A DNA stretch of 16,765 nt from Bordetella parapertussis (GTDB taxonomy: Bacteria > Pseudomonadota > Gammaproteobacteria > Burkholderiales > Burkholderiaceae_B): contig CAMCWG010000030.1 of assembly GCA_945882005.1 (NCBI GenBank), positions 1 to 16,765 of the forward strand. The letters are read 5' to 3'. Below, in pieces: positions 1 through 7,829 of this stretch. The notes below the pieces were generated by a model. It was not told where the DNA came from. It searched no databases and worked only from the letters and a program-made list of their open reading frames with translations. Both the position numbers and the translations under genes were made by a program. Positions within the stretch are counted from its first letter, which is position 1; every line of letters begins with the position of its first letter.

Positions 1-132
1 CCCGATATAAAAATTGCCGCGCACGATGTGGCGCCCTCGCACCAATGAAGCAATGGTTATGTACATTCGGTGCAAGGTTGAGGAAACCAGCGAGTAAAGA
101 CGCCTGGCCAAGTAGTCTATTCTGGCAAGCAT
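1..132 (-). CDS. 5' end of an unidentified gene, possibly a hexapeptide-repeat acyltransferase (cut by window edge)
   Basis: An ATG on the minus strand at 132 opens a frame that stays open for exactly 44 codons to the window edge. It lies 25 bases after the stop of the upstream minus-strand gene, and a purine/G-rich stretch (AGGCGGG) sits about 10 bases before the ATG, so it fits as the next gene of the left operon. The peptide starts MLARIDYLARRLYSLV and ends RGRHIVRGNFYIG. The basic amphipathic start followed by a G-x-x-x-x-G-N-F-Y-I-G stretch resembles the lead-in to the first coil of left-handed beta-helix (WbbJ/LbH) sugar O-acetyltransferases, which are common in such loci. Too little is visible to be sure: 44 open codons can occur by chance. 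The reading frame is seen; the family is inference. Confidence 0.5.
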   Translation of the reverse strand, partial: MLARIDYLARRLYSLVSSTLHRMYITIASLVRGRHIVRGNFYIG

Positions 133-157
133 TTAGCGACACCCGCCTAATCTTAGG

Positions 158-2014
158 TCAAGAGATTGAAGTATTGCTTTCATTACGGATGTGTGATTTG
201 TAGTGACTTAGACTCAAAGATCGACGATCAAAGGCTGTTGTTGTTATGCGGACGTACATTTCATTTAAGTTTGTACGTTTTAAAGATGCCCATGAGTCGA
301 GCACTAAAACGGGCAAGCCAGAGTAAGCTGCTATCCAGTCATCTTTCACAATGATGGGGATACAGTCTAAATATTGAGCCTCCCAAAAGCGATGTGTGTC
401 TAAACCGTTACCGCGCGGGCAAAGGCAAAACTTATGTTTAGATAGCTCCACAACATAGTCTTCAAAGCTCACGCCAGACTGTATGGTGACCCCATCACAG
501 GATTGCGCGGCAGAAAGTGCGGAAACTCTACTTGGGTGGGTGACTGTACTGAAGTTTGCATAGACTAATTTTGATTTCTCAAGATGCTGAGACAGCTGAA
601 ACAAAACATTAACCCTATCGGGGCCCCATTGACTGTTAGCCATTCCAATGGGAAGGGGATATAGCTTTGAATGTTGCACATGAACGTTTTGAGCGTACCA
701 AGCGATAAGGTTCGGGTGATTAAGTAACCCAAGCCTTGATAATCCAACGCCATCATCAGAATTGTGAGTTACCAACACAAAGCTATTGTGTAACCGCGGT
801 GCGACATATTTTTCAAAATAGTCGAGTAGATGGGTATAAACGAAGATTGTCTTCGCTGCTCGACAGATATTTAAAAAATCTTCACCCGGCGGAATGATTG
901 TTTTAGTTTTTTTAAAAAAACGACCTTCAATTTTTTCAGGTAACTCTATAAACTGACTAGATTGAATTTTGTCGCGACCATGAAACGCCGTAACTTGTGA
1001 CGAGCTAATCGTAAGGTCACAAATCGCCTGTAGCCGTTCACCCGTTATGATGTCATCCGAAGTGACAGATACCCCGGTGTTTTTGGGTGAGAAGCCTCGC
1101 ATGTTTTTTGAATGAACATGAATCGCTAGAACTGGGGTCTTTTCGTTTAAATACGAGACACAAGGTTGGCGCAGGCCATTCTGCACATTCCAGTTAAAGT
1201 CAAAGTCTGTCATATTCAAGTCGCTGCATTCATTTAGAAAGAAGCGAGTGTCTTCCGGATTGTTTAAGTAATGGCCCCCATCTAAATATTGGCCGATTGC
1301 TGCACAGTCAAAAATCCCCTTGAATTCTGCAACACCTTGAGTGTAGCGGTGTGTCTCCAACGATTTGTCGCGAGCGTAAGAAAGCGGCATGCTAGGCAAG
1401 GGACGGCTATGTTCTGGCCGATCATTGCAAAACTGTCCCAATGAAACCATGTCGTCTTGGTCACGATGTTGAAGCATGTAATGCGCCAGCATTCTTGCGG
1501 CTGAGGGATCCTTGAACCACACTAATCCAGGAATCGCTCTCACTCTATCAAGTGGCACAGCCAACGAAGAAAATGAATTTAGTGTGTCAACAAACTTACT
1601 TGGGTCCACATACAGTTGGACGTCATTCTCGAGATGAAGGCAAGTTACACAATTGGTAAATTCGAGATAGTCAGCGATTAGATAGAATCTTTCCGATGCG
1701 TGAAACCAAAAACCATTTCTAAAATTCTTGTCTAGCCTAGATGTATCGTGAAACGTTTTGGTATCTTCACTAATCGGGATAGCCTCCCGCGCTAAGACAG
1801 AAATATTTCTTGTATTTAGATTCTCATTAACAATAAAGTCGTTGAGTAATTTGGTATGCAACTGGTTAACGATAATTGAAATTTTCGACGCTGGTGCGAC
1901 TATGGACGTAGACCTAACCGTATCAAAAATATGGCTCGGCAAGTCGCTAGTGCCAAGGTGTACGAATAATATCGTCAGAGGAAAGTCCATAAGGTCTTCA
2001 GTGTGATGCATCAT
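158..2014 (-). CDS. Two-domain glycosyltransferase: N-terminal GT-A-like domain plus C-terminal exostosin/GT47-like domain
   Basis: 618 residues and probably cytosolic, with no signal peptide or membrane segment seen. Residues about 12-310 look like a GT-A-type transferase: a first strand LTILFVHLG, an acidic metal/nucleotide-sugar site LHLENDVQLY at 126-135 (E-N-D in place of D-x-D), and a closing AIHVHSKNMRGF near 297-308. Residues about 385-590 match the exostosin-like (GT47) fold: IFVYTHLLDYF, LYPLPIGM, and the signature CPRGNGLDTHRFWEA at 532-546 followed by DCIPIIV. The protein probably adds two sugars, or one domain is regulatory; donors cannot be read from sequence. The start is uncertain: MM at 2014 has no clear ribosome binding site, and an ATG at 1990 (MDFPLTILFVH) would begin just before the first strand. 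It follows the fucosyltransferase gene after 43 bases in the same direction. Confidence 0.8.
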   Translation of the reverse strand: MMHHTEDLMDFPLTILFVHLGTSDLPSHIFDTVRSTSIVAPASKISIIVNQLHTKLLNDFIVNENLNTRNISVLAREAIPISEDTKTFHDTSRLDKNFRNGFWFHASERFYLIADYLEFTNCVTCLHLENDVQLYVDPSKFVDTLNSFSSLAVPLDRVRAIPGLVWFKDPSAARMLAHYMLQHRDQDDMVSLGQFCNDRPEHSRPLPSMPLSYARDKSLETHRYTQGVAEFKGIFDCAAIGQYLDGGHYLNNPEDTRFFLNECSDLNMTDFDFNWNVQNGLRQPCVSYLNEKTPVLAIHVHSKNMRGFSPKNTGVSVTSDDIITGERLQAICDLTISSSQVTAFHGRDKIQSSQFIELPEKIEGRFFKKTKTIIPPGEDFLNICRAAKTIFVYTHLLDYFEKYVAPRLHNSFVLVTHNSDDGVGLSRLGLLNHPNLIAWYAQNVHVQHSKLYPLPIGMANSQWGPDRVNVLFQLSQHLEKSKLVYANFSTVTHPSRVSALSAAQSCDGVTIQSGVSFEDYVVELSKHKFCLCPRGNGLDTHRFWEAQYLDCIPIIVKDDWIAAYSGLPVLVLDSWASLKRTNLNEMYVRITTTAFDRRSLSLSHYKSHIRNESNTSIS

Positions 2015-2057
2015 GCATGGGTCAATGAGAAACTAATTTTCACAATATTTTTCTAGG

Positions 2058-3731
2058 CTAGCGATGTATGGAGTAGAGGTTGTTTAGATGACTGTTAACC
2101 TCCCAAACATCATTCAAAATTTTCTCGGCTTTTTCACGATCTCGCGACTGTGCAACGACTCGGGAGTGTCTATTCAGTAGTTCAGCATTTCTTTTTTTTG
2201 TGGAGGTTTCGCTCCAAAACCCTGTCGGATATTCAGTCGGGTCTTGATACTGAATTGTTAGCCGATCACTACACATCGCAAGTTCCGTTATTGGATCTTC
2301 CATCATAGCGTCTAATGCTGCTGCCCTAACTAGTACGGTGCCGTGGTGCGCCATCACAGTCAACACGGCAGATCGACGAAGGTCATCTTTGTTTTCAATA
2401 GAAAATGGAGGTGAGAGCCGCGTAAGCGATGATTGGCTACCTGACGTTTTGATGTAGAAGGGAGATACAACCATATCGGAATTGGTCTCAGCGGCAAGTA
2501 ATAAATCATTGGACAGCTTTGTTTCTGACCAATCTTGAGCGCCAGCCACAACCACATAATATTCCGATTCAAATGCTGCGCATGTTTTACGCAGGCTGGA
2601 GCCTTCATCTTCAAGGCGTATAACCGTTAGATCAGGCTTAAAATCTGGGGGCAATGAGTCAGCAAGACTTTCAAGCGCTACACAGTTCGTATAGATGATG
2701 ACTGCTTTGACGAGAACCCGTTGTTTACTCAACATCTCTAAACATCTGATTATTTCGTCTTGTGAGTCGAAATCCTGCAGAACTGCACATATATGAGGTA
2801 AGGCAGATGTACGCTTTTTAATCGTATCGAGGTCTCCACCAGTTCGCCTGCCAAGTGTTGTCCATGACTTTAAAACGGGTGGGCTGAGATTACTCCATTG
2901 AAACCAAGGTTCGGGCGCAACAATACGGTGATCAGGGAATGTAAAGGCTGAAAAAAGTGCAGCGGCATAGCTATAAGTGGAGTTGGATATGACAATGTTC
3001 TTGCATCTGCGCATCAGTAGAAATTCGTCAATTTCGTTTCCAGACAGTTCGCTGATATTGATTACTTCAGTGAAATGAGAAAAATCACTTTTTATCGAAC
3101 TGAGATCATCAGAAAATAATAAAATTTTATCTTTGCAGATGGTTTTTATTGCGGCTAGATAGAAAGCCGCAGAACATAGGCCGTACCAATTGATGTGCTC
3201 CTGTCTTAAATAGTCTCCCCGTCGAACGTGAACCGCAGCCCAGCGATCGTCCGCATCAATACTGGCTCCTAAGTCAATGCCCTTTCTTTTTGCTTCGATT
3301 GAATCAAGGAGTTGATTTACCTCGTACGTTAACTCCTTTGGCTGATGCCAATAAAAAAAAGAGACCCAATAGCCAATTAAATAGCCCGGATTGATATGAG
3401 AGAAGTCGTCTATTGTGCCGTTTTGCTTTTCATGCGCTACTGGCAAAGAGCGAAGTAAGCGTAACCGGTCGCTAAGCGTGACGCCGCCACGATGTACGCG
3501 GATATTTTTTACTTTTACGGTATTGGTTGAGGCGTTGAAATTTTTTTTCAAGCTTATATAGTTGCCGGGTAGAGATAGCTCAAGCAACGCGAGCTTACGA
3601 ATCCCGCGGCCCTCAATGTACTCAGATATGTCAAAGTAAATGTTTTTTTTATGCTTGCGCGCTAGCGAAATACCAAATAAATACTGAATGAGTTGATTCC
3701 CAAGTCCTCCTTCCATCTTTATTATCAACAT
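2058..3731 (-). CDS. GT11 fucosyltransferase (alpha-1,2 type) fused to a degenerate GT2-like domain
   Basis: Residues 1 to about 295 are a complete GT11 enzyme, the family that moves L-fucose from GDP-fucose, usually in alpha-1,2 linkage. The N-terminal GGLGNQLIQY is at 8-17, the GDP-fucose motif HVRRGDY at 168-174, the second motif SNSTYSYAAALF at 249-260, and APEPWFQW at 272-279. GT11 proteins usually end near 290-300 residues; this one runs to 557. The extra part (about 311-557) has the layout of a GT2 domain (LPHICAVLQDFDSQDEI start, then EYYVVVAGAQDWSETKL at 390-406), but the D-x-D site is replaced by AGAQD, so catalysis by this half is doubtful. The link with fcl in the right arm, which makes GDP-L-fucose, supports the assignment. 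Four 8-base A/T runs lie inside the gene (2192-2199, 3353-3360, 3541-3548, 3643-3650). Confidence 0.85.
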   Translation of the reverse strand: MLIIKMEGGLGNQLIQYLFGISLARKHKKNIYFDISEYIEGRGIRKLALLELSLPGNYISLKKNFNASTNTVKVKNIRVHRGGVTLSDRLRLLRSLPVAHEKQNGTIDDFSHINPGYLIGYWVSFFYWHQPKELTYEVNQLLDSIEAKRKGIDLGASIDADDRWAAVHVRRGDYLRQEHINWYGLCSAAFYLAAIKTICKDKILLFSDDLSSIKSDFSHFTEVINISELSGNEIDEFLLMRRCKNIVISNSTYSYAAALFSAFTFPDHRIVAPEPWFQWSNLSPPVLKSWTTLGRRTGGDLDTIKKRTSALPHICAVLQDFDSQDEIIRCLEMLSKQRVLVKAVIIYTNCVALESLADSLPPDFKPDLTVIRLEDEGSSLRKTCAAFESEYYVVVAGAQDWSETKLSNDLLLAAETNSDMVVSPFYIKTSGSQSSLTRLSPPFSIENKDDLRRSAVLTVMAHHGTVLVRAAALDAMMEDPITELAMCSDRLTIQYQDPTEYPTGFWSETSTKKRNAELLNRHSRVVAQSRDREKAEKILNDVWEVNSHLNNLYSIHR

Positions 3732-3769
3732 TGGAAATTTAGCTCATATTAATTAAAAACAGTTCAAGG

Positions 3770-4708
3770 CTATCGGTTAAATAGACGTGTTTCAGCGACT
3801 AGAAGAGTGAATAACGCCTTCCAATCTTGTTTTTGCGAAAGTGTTTCGTTGGGATTTTCATATGTTAGATGTTTAAATCTGAATAACTTTGCGAGGAGTA
3901 GTTGACTTCGACTTAAACGACCTGAAATCCCCCAACGTAAATGTTTCAAAGGAATCTGCTCGTCGGAAGGCGAATTTAGAATGTTGGATAGCCCGACTAA
4001 TTCTTGCTCACTAAAAAAAGAGCCTGAGAAGCCGCCATGTGTTTTGAGTACGCTATGGATGATCAGTTTCGATATCCAGACCGATTTTGTCTCATTAGAT
4101 TTTAACGGGTAGTTTGTTGCTAGCCGATTTATGAGTTCCACCCGCTCTTGCGCAGTGCAGGAAAAAAATTGAATCGTTGCTGCATAAAAATTTTGTGGCA
4201 GAGCAGGGAAGATATTTTTGAGTGTTTCGAAGTATGGGACATTAAATTCGCTTCGCGACCCATAGACTATTGATCGTTTGTCGGTTGAATCAAAAAACTT
4301 AATCCGGGAAAGTGGTATGGAGTCTGCGTCCCACATTACGGCAGACTGATCTGCTCGTTGATCGTCGAGAAGGAAAGAGAGTTTTAATGCCTGTTGATAG
4401 TACCAACCTAGTCTCTCGTGTGATGTTGGGCCGCACTCTATTTCTTGTTCGATTTCTTTTGCTAAATCCTTAAACTTAGTGAAAGAAATCAGACTGTCTT
4501 CAGCGGTTAAATGGACATTTGGAAATGTCTTTAGGGCAGTTGTGAAGTGATCGATTGATTGATTCGGACAGACAATAAAAAAATCAGGATTCCCATAGCG
4601 CTTATTAATAATTGGAATTGAAATTTGGAGCGTGGGAATATTACCTTCAAGCGAGGCAGTAAAAAAAATTGGTTTCACAGTGTGCCTGACGTTGAGTAAG
4701 TGCACCAC
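3770..4708 (-). CDS. DUF6492-like putative glycosyltransferase
   Basis: 312 residues if read from the first GTG. It resembles the DUF6492 proteins of polysaccharide loci, which look like GT-A transferases: KPIFFTASLEGNIPTLQIS near the start, GWYYQQALKL at 101-110, and an acidic site MWDADSIPL at 125-133 that would hold the metal and nucleotide sugar. The substrate is unknown. No ATG start is available. The frame opens with two GTG codons at 4708, three bases after the FkbM gene stop and without a clear ribosome binding site. A third GTG at 4678 begins V-KPIFFTAS and has CAGG six bases upstream (4688-4685), so it may be the true start, giving 302 residues. An 8-base A run lies at 4661-4668. 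The family name is from memory of motifs and is moderately sure. Confidence 0.7.
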   Translation of the reverse strand: MVHLLNVRHTVKPIFFTASLEGNIPTLQISIPIINKRYGNPDFFIVCPNQSIDHFTTALKTFPNVHLTAEDSLISFTKFKDLAKEIEQEIECGPTSHERLGWYYQQALKLSFLLDDQRADQSAVMWDADSIPLSRIKFFDSTDKRSIVYGSRSEFNVPYFETLKNIFPALPQNFYAATIQFFSCTAQERVELINRLATNYPLKSNETKSVWISKLIIHSVLKTHGGFSGSFFSEQELVGLSNILNSPSDEQIPLKHLRWGISGRLSRSQLLLAKLFRFKHLTYENPNETLSQKQDWKALFTLLVAETRLFNR

Positions 4709-4711
4709 AGA

Positions 4712-5509
4712 TTAATTTTTTGACCAACAAAGAGGCAGCTGTAGATCAGGTAATTCTGGTACGTTAACCCGATCTAGAGCTGCTGGGAAGTCGCAAACGG
4801 GCCTAGTTTCAAAAATTCTATCGCGTCGTAGAAATGTGAATTCCATAATTGGTGGAATCTCAAATTCGTCGTATACATAAGACGGTGCGCAATTATTAGG
4901 ATGGATATGGACAACTTTAAAATATTTGTCTAATTTTTTAAAAATTAAATTTAAAAATCTAAATCCTTCGTTGATTATTAAGCGGTCGAGGTGATGAAAC
5001 TCAATCACTAAAATTCTGCATTGTTGAAGCGTCTCGTCTGACACATCAAAAAGTACATCATATTCAGCACCCTCAATATCCATCTGGAGGAGGAAATCGG
5101 TCTTGTTTGGCGCATGCTTCTCTACCCATGCATCTAAGGTTGTGAATACCTCATTATTTCCTAGACCTAAAAATTTCTTTTCAAAAGAGATCAGTGGGTG
5201 TTGCACAGGCGCCTGGTCGACCGAGTAGTCTGCCAAGTAGCAAGGGATTCCGCGTTCGGCGAGGCTCAATTCAAAGTCTGCGACCGTCGAGACCCCGGGC
5301 GAGAAGCAAGCGGCTATTCCTTCAAGGTCATCGGGCACCAGATAACCACCATCCCCGTCGCATCCAAGTCGAATAAGCGGGTGGTTTGTGGCAACGGGGT
5401 GGACCATTTTTAAAAAATTGCGCAATAACAACGGGTTTGTTGTCGGCACAATGCTGCGCTGTCTGCGCAAAAGCATTTGATGCGCTATTTTTTTTATAAT
5501 CTTTTGCAT
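4712..5509 (-). CDS. FkbM-family SAM-dependent methyltransferase
   Basis: 265 residues, close to the usual size of FkbM-type O-methyltransferases, which in polysaccharide loci methylate a sugar hydroxyl or a substituent. DGDGGYLVPDDLEG at 51-64 and ACFSPGVSTVADFE at 67-80 match the start of the Rossmann core and the SAM-binding loop, and the family hallmark MDIEGAEYDVL is at 143-153, followed by LVIEFHHL. ATG at 5509 is supported by AAGGA four bases upstream (5518-5514). It is the first gene of the left operon, facing the divergent intergenic region, and the next gene begins three bases after its stop. An 8-base T run at 5488-5495 (poly-A on the coding strand) covers codons 5-8, so a slip there would knock out the protein. 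The substrate is not known. Confidence 0.85.
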   Translation of the reverse strand: MQKIIKKIAHQMLLRRQRSIVPTTNPLLLRNFLKMVHPVATNHPLIRLGCDGDGGYLVPDDLEGIAACFSPGVSTVADFELSLAERGIPCYLADYSVDQAPVQHPLISFEKKFLGLGNNEVFTTLDAWVEKHAPNKTDFLLQMDIEGAEYDVLFDVSDETLQQCRILVIEFHHLDRLIINEGFRFLNLIFKKLDKYFKVVHIHPNNCAPSYVYDEFEIPPIMEFTFLRRDRIFETRPVCDFPAALDRVNVPELPDLQLPLCWSKN

Positions 5510-5650
5510 GAAATCCTTGAATATTCAATCTATTACAAGTCACTGAACCTTATAGTGTTCGCACAGACCCGTGATAAAATTTGCCCTCCTCGACAGCGCT
5601 ATGAGTTGCTCATCGAAGGAGCGAAAAAGTCTTGTCGAAGAATTGAAAAT

Positions 5651-5656
5651 ATTATA
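5651..5656 (-). promoter_or_regulatory. Candidate -10 box for the left operon
   Basis: The minus strand reads TATAAT here, a full match to the sigma-70 -10 consensus. Transcription from it would give a leader of roughly 135 bases before the FkbM-like gene. The hexamer at the 17-base position upstream does not resemble TTGACA, so this may be an activator-dependent promoter or a chance match in AT-rich DNA. Confidence 0.25.
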
Positions 5657-5711
5657 GACGCTCGAGTTCGTTGAGGATCTCGATCCATACTTACATCGCC
5701 CCGGTTCGGGT

Positions 5712-5716
5712 AGGGA
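5712..5716 (+). promoter_or_regulatory. Ribosome binding site deciding a TTG start
   Basis: AGGGA lies six bases before the TTG at 5723. It supports TTG as the start of the initiating transferase, since no ATG or GTG is available before the first membrane segment of that protein. Confidence 0.55.
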
Positions 5717-5722
5717 AAAAAC

Positions 5723-6826
5723 TTGAGTTTTGCTGTTCCCCATCTCGCGTTATTGGTTGGTGGCCTCGTTTCATTTGCTATTTGTTTGGGAATTGTCTTT
5801 ACCAAGCGCTTGCACGGTCAGCACACTCTAGATTCAGACGCCGGTGTTCAAAAGATTCATTCGCAGCCAACCCCGCGGATTGGTGGCTTAGCGATATTAA
5901 TTGGACTGGCTGTAACCTGGGTTTTTACGCCACCTTTGGTTGCTGTGCATTTGCAGGCGATTCTTTTGGCGGCTCTCCCCGCGTTTGTTGCAGGCACCCT
6001 TGAGGACGTCACTAAGCGTGATCGTGTCAGTGAGCGTCTATTTGCGACATTCCTGAGCGGCGTGCTCGCCTGGTGGCTTACTGGGATAAGCTTGACTCGG
6101 ATAGGTATCCCCGGGCTCGATAGTTTGTTATCAATTTTGCCTATTTCTGTGATCTTTACGGCTTTTGCGGTCAGTGGGGTTGCAAATGCTGTCAATATCA
6201 TCGATGGGTTAAATGGCCTGGCAAGCGGCGTGGTGTTGATCTGCTTGTGCTCTCTTGGGTTCATTGCGTTTCGAATTGGTGATGTCGAAATGGCTAAATT
6301 ATGTTTTGTTTTAACCGCGGCGATTTTTGGATTCATGCTGGTTAACTACCCAAGCGGCAAAATTTTCCTTGGGGATGGTGGTGCTTATCTTTTAGGCTTT
6401 TTGTTGGGGTGGTGTGCGGTGATGATTGCCATGCGCAATCCCGGTATTTCCCCCTGGGGCCCGCTCTTGGCTTGTGGCTACCCAATACTTGAAGTGCTGT
6501 TCTCCATGGCGAGGCGTCGCGCCAGAAAACTAAAAATTGGCCAGCCTGACCGCTTGCATTTGCATAGCTTGCTATGGGCACGTGTTTCGCGAAAGTTGCT
6601 AAAAGGCCAGACAGCAATCGTACAAAATGCATCTGTATTACCGCTTATACTTTTATATGCATCGATCCCCGCGGTTTTGGCGGTTATGCTTAGTGACAGT
6701 ACCCCAAAGTTAGTCCTCGCTTTTGCGCTTTGTGCATACTTGTATGCCTTGATTTACGCTCGCTTAGTGCACTTTTCTTGGACATTGCCCAAACTAAGAT
6801 TGGCTAAAGCGGGGCGCACAAGATAA
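5723..6826 (+). CDS. WecA/WbpL-like undecaprenyl-phosphate sugar-1-phosphate transferase
   Basis: 367-residue polytopic membrane protein of the MraY/WecA (glycosyltransferase 4 in Pfam) family, which moves a HexNAc-1-phosphate from a UDP-sugar to undecaprenyl phosphate, the first step of glycan assembly at the inner membrane. Hydrophobic segments start at about residue 8 and recur to about 345. Family landmarks are [13 protein letters not shown] at 46-58, an acidic site GTLEDV at 91-96 (usually DD; the first D is E here), [15 protein letters not shown] at 155-169, [14 protein letters not shown] at 213-226, and the cytoplasmic [10 protein letters not shown] at 275-284, where many relatives have HxHH. 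It starts with TTG, with AGGGA six bases upstream. It is the first gene of the right operon; fcl follows after 19 bases. It is nearer WbpL-type enzymes than MraY by context; the sugar cannot be told. Confidence 0.88.
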   Translation: MSFAVPHLALLVGGLVSFAICLGIVFTKRLHGQHTLDSDAGVQKIHSQPTPRIGGLAILIGLAVTWVFTPPLVAVHLQAILLAALPAFVAGTLEDVTKRDRVSERLFATFLSGVLAWWLTGISLTRIGIPGLDSLLSILPISVIFTAFAVSGVANAVNIIDGLNGLASGVVLICLCSLGFIAFRIGDVEMAKLCFVLTAAIFGFMLVNYPSGKIFLGDGGAYLLGFLLGWCAVMIAMRNPGISPWGPLLACGYPILEVLFSMARRRARKLKIGQPDRLHLHSLLWARVSRKLLKGQTAIVQNASVLPLILLYASIPAVLAVMLSDSTPKLVLAFALCAYLYALIYARLVHFSWTLPKLRLAKAGRTR

Positions 6827-6845
6827 ATTTGACAGGAAGCTGAAG

Positions 6846-7829
6846 ATGTCCCAAACAGTACCCAAGATTTACGTTGCGGGACACCGCGGCATGGTTGGTT
6901 CAGCCATTGTCCGCCAACTGGTTGAGTCGGGGGTGCCCGCTCAGCAAATAATTGGTCGAACCCATAAAGAGCTTGATCTGACCGACCAAGCGGCTGTGCG
7001 TAACTTCTTTGAAAAAGAGAAGCCCCAGCAAGTTTACTTGGCTGCCGCGAAAGTTGGGGGTATTCACGCCAACAATACATATCCCGCAGAATTCATTTAC
7101 GACAATTTGATGGTGCAGGCAAACGTCATTGACGCGGCGTTTCGCAACGGTGTCACAAAACTGCTTTTCTTGGGCAGCAGTTGCATCTATCCCAAGCATG
7201 CGCCTCAGCCGATGTCAGAGAACGCTTTGTTGACGGGAGCGCTTGAGCCGACAAATGAACCCTATGCTGTCGCAAAAATTGCCGGGATAAAAATTTGCGA
7301 AAGTTATAACCGACAGTACGGCGTCGATTACCGAAGCGTAATGCCCACCAATCTTTACGGGCCTGGTGATAACTATCATCCAGAAAACTCGCATGTTATT
7401 CCAGCACTGATCAGACGGTTTCATGAGGCTAAAGTGTCTGCTACCCCGTCGGTGACGATCTGGGGCTCCGGGAAACCATTCCGAGAGTTCCTCTATGTAG
7501 ATGACATGGCAGCTGCAAGCGTCCACGTCATGAATTTAGATAGAGAAATCTATCAAAAACACACCACTCCGATGCAAAGCCATATCAACGTTGGCTTTGG
7601 CTCTGATACGACCATTGCTGACTTGGCCAAGACCATTGCGCTAGTCCTGGACTATCCAGGAAAAATTTTATTTGACACAACAAAGCCGGATGGAACACCC
7701 CGCAAGTTGATGGATAGCGCTTGTTTGAAAGCCCTCGGATGGCTACCAAAAGTAGATTTGAAAGAAGGTCTAGCGCGGGCCTACCAAGATTACTTGTTAC
7801 ACAATGCGGACAACACTACGCGGGTATGA
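6846..7829 (+). CDS. fcl: GDP-L-fucose synthase
   Basis: 327 residues, the normal length. The enzyme converts GDP-4-keto-6-deoxy-D-mannose to GDP-L-fucose using NADPH (3,5-epimerisation, then 4-reduction) in the cytosol. Seen: the nucleotide-binding GHRGMVG at 12-18, Ser111 in LGSSCIYP, Cys113, Tyr140-x-x-x-Lys144 in [29 protein letters not shown] at 166-184 with His183. These line up with the E. coli catalytic set (Ser107, Cys109, Tyr136, Lys140, His179) shifted by four. ATG at 6846 has AGGAAG six bases upstream. Its stop overlaps the ABC transporter start. The partner GDP-mannose dehydratase gene gmd is not in the window and should be elsewhere. The GT11 fucosyltransferase in the opposite arm is the obvious user of the product. 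Confidence 0.95.
   Translation: MSQTVPKIYVAGHRGMVGSAIVRQLVESGVPAQQIIGRTHKELDLTDQAAVRNFFEKEKPQQVYLAAAKVGGIHANNTYPAEFIYDNLMVQANVIDAAFRNGVTKLLFLGSSCIYPKHAPQPMSENALLTGALEPTNEPYAVAKIAGIKICESYNRQYGVDYRSVMPTNLYGPGDNYHPENSHVIPALIRRFHEAKVSATPSVTIWGSGKPFREFLYVDDMAAASVHVMNLDREIYQKHTTPMQSHINVGFGSDTTIADLAKTIALVLDYPGKILFDTTKPDGTPRKLMDSACLKALGWLPKVDLKEGLARAYQDYLLHNADNTTRV

Larger units (their letters stand above)
5510..5722. promoter_or_regulatory. Divergent intergenic region between the two operons
   Basis: 213 bases with no convincing gene, lying between the divergently read fkbM-like and wecA-like genes, so promoters for both arms are expected here. On the minus strand a perfect TATAAT (5656-5651) is seen but without a good -35 at 17 bases. 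On the plus strand TTGTCG (5632-5637) and TATAGA (5653-5658) are 15 bases apart, a weak pair. These two -10 candidates overlap, so the two arms could compete. A short perfect inverted repeat GGATC-TC-GATCC is at 5675-5686. No JUMPstart/ops element (GGCGGTAG) was found. The promoter role rests on gene orientation; the individual sites are tentative. Confidence 0.5.

Noticed and set aside
907..920. Seven T followed by seven A, which looks like a terminator or curved-DNA element
   Set aside because: It is inside the coding sequence of the 618-residue transferase and simply encodes FFKK; no GC-rich stem is next to it.
5671..6003. Plus-strand open frame of 110 codons overlapping the start of the wecA-like gene
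   Set aside because: Out of frame with the conserved membrane protein; the Cys/Trp-rich product looks like a frame-shifted reading of it.
5857..6336. Minus-strand open frame of 159 codons
   Set aside because: It lies wholly inside the wecA-like gene, is antisense to its conserved motifs, and its product is low-complexity with no recognisable motif; a shadow of the real gene.
7721..7825. In-frame upstream extension of the ABC transporter
   Set aside because: It would overlap fcl by more than 100 bases and adds a basic tail not seen in PglK-like proteins; the ATGATGA junction at 7826 is a better start.
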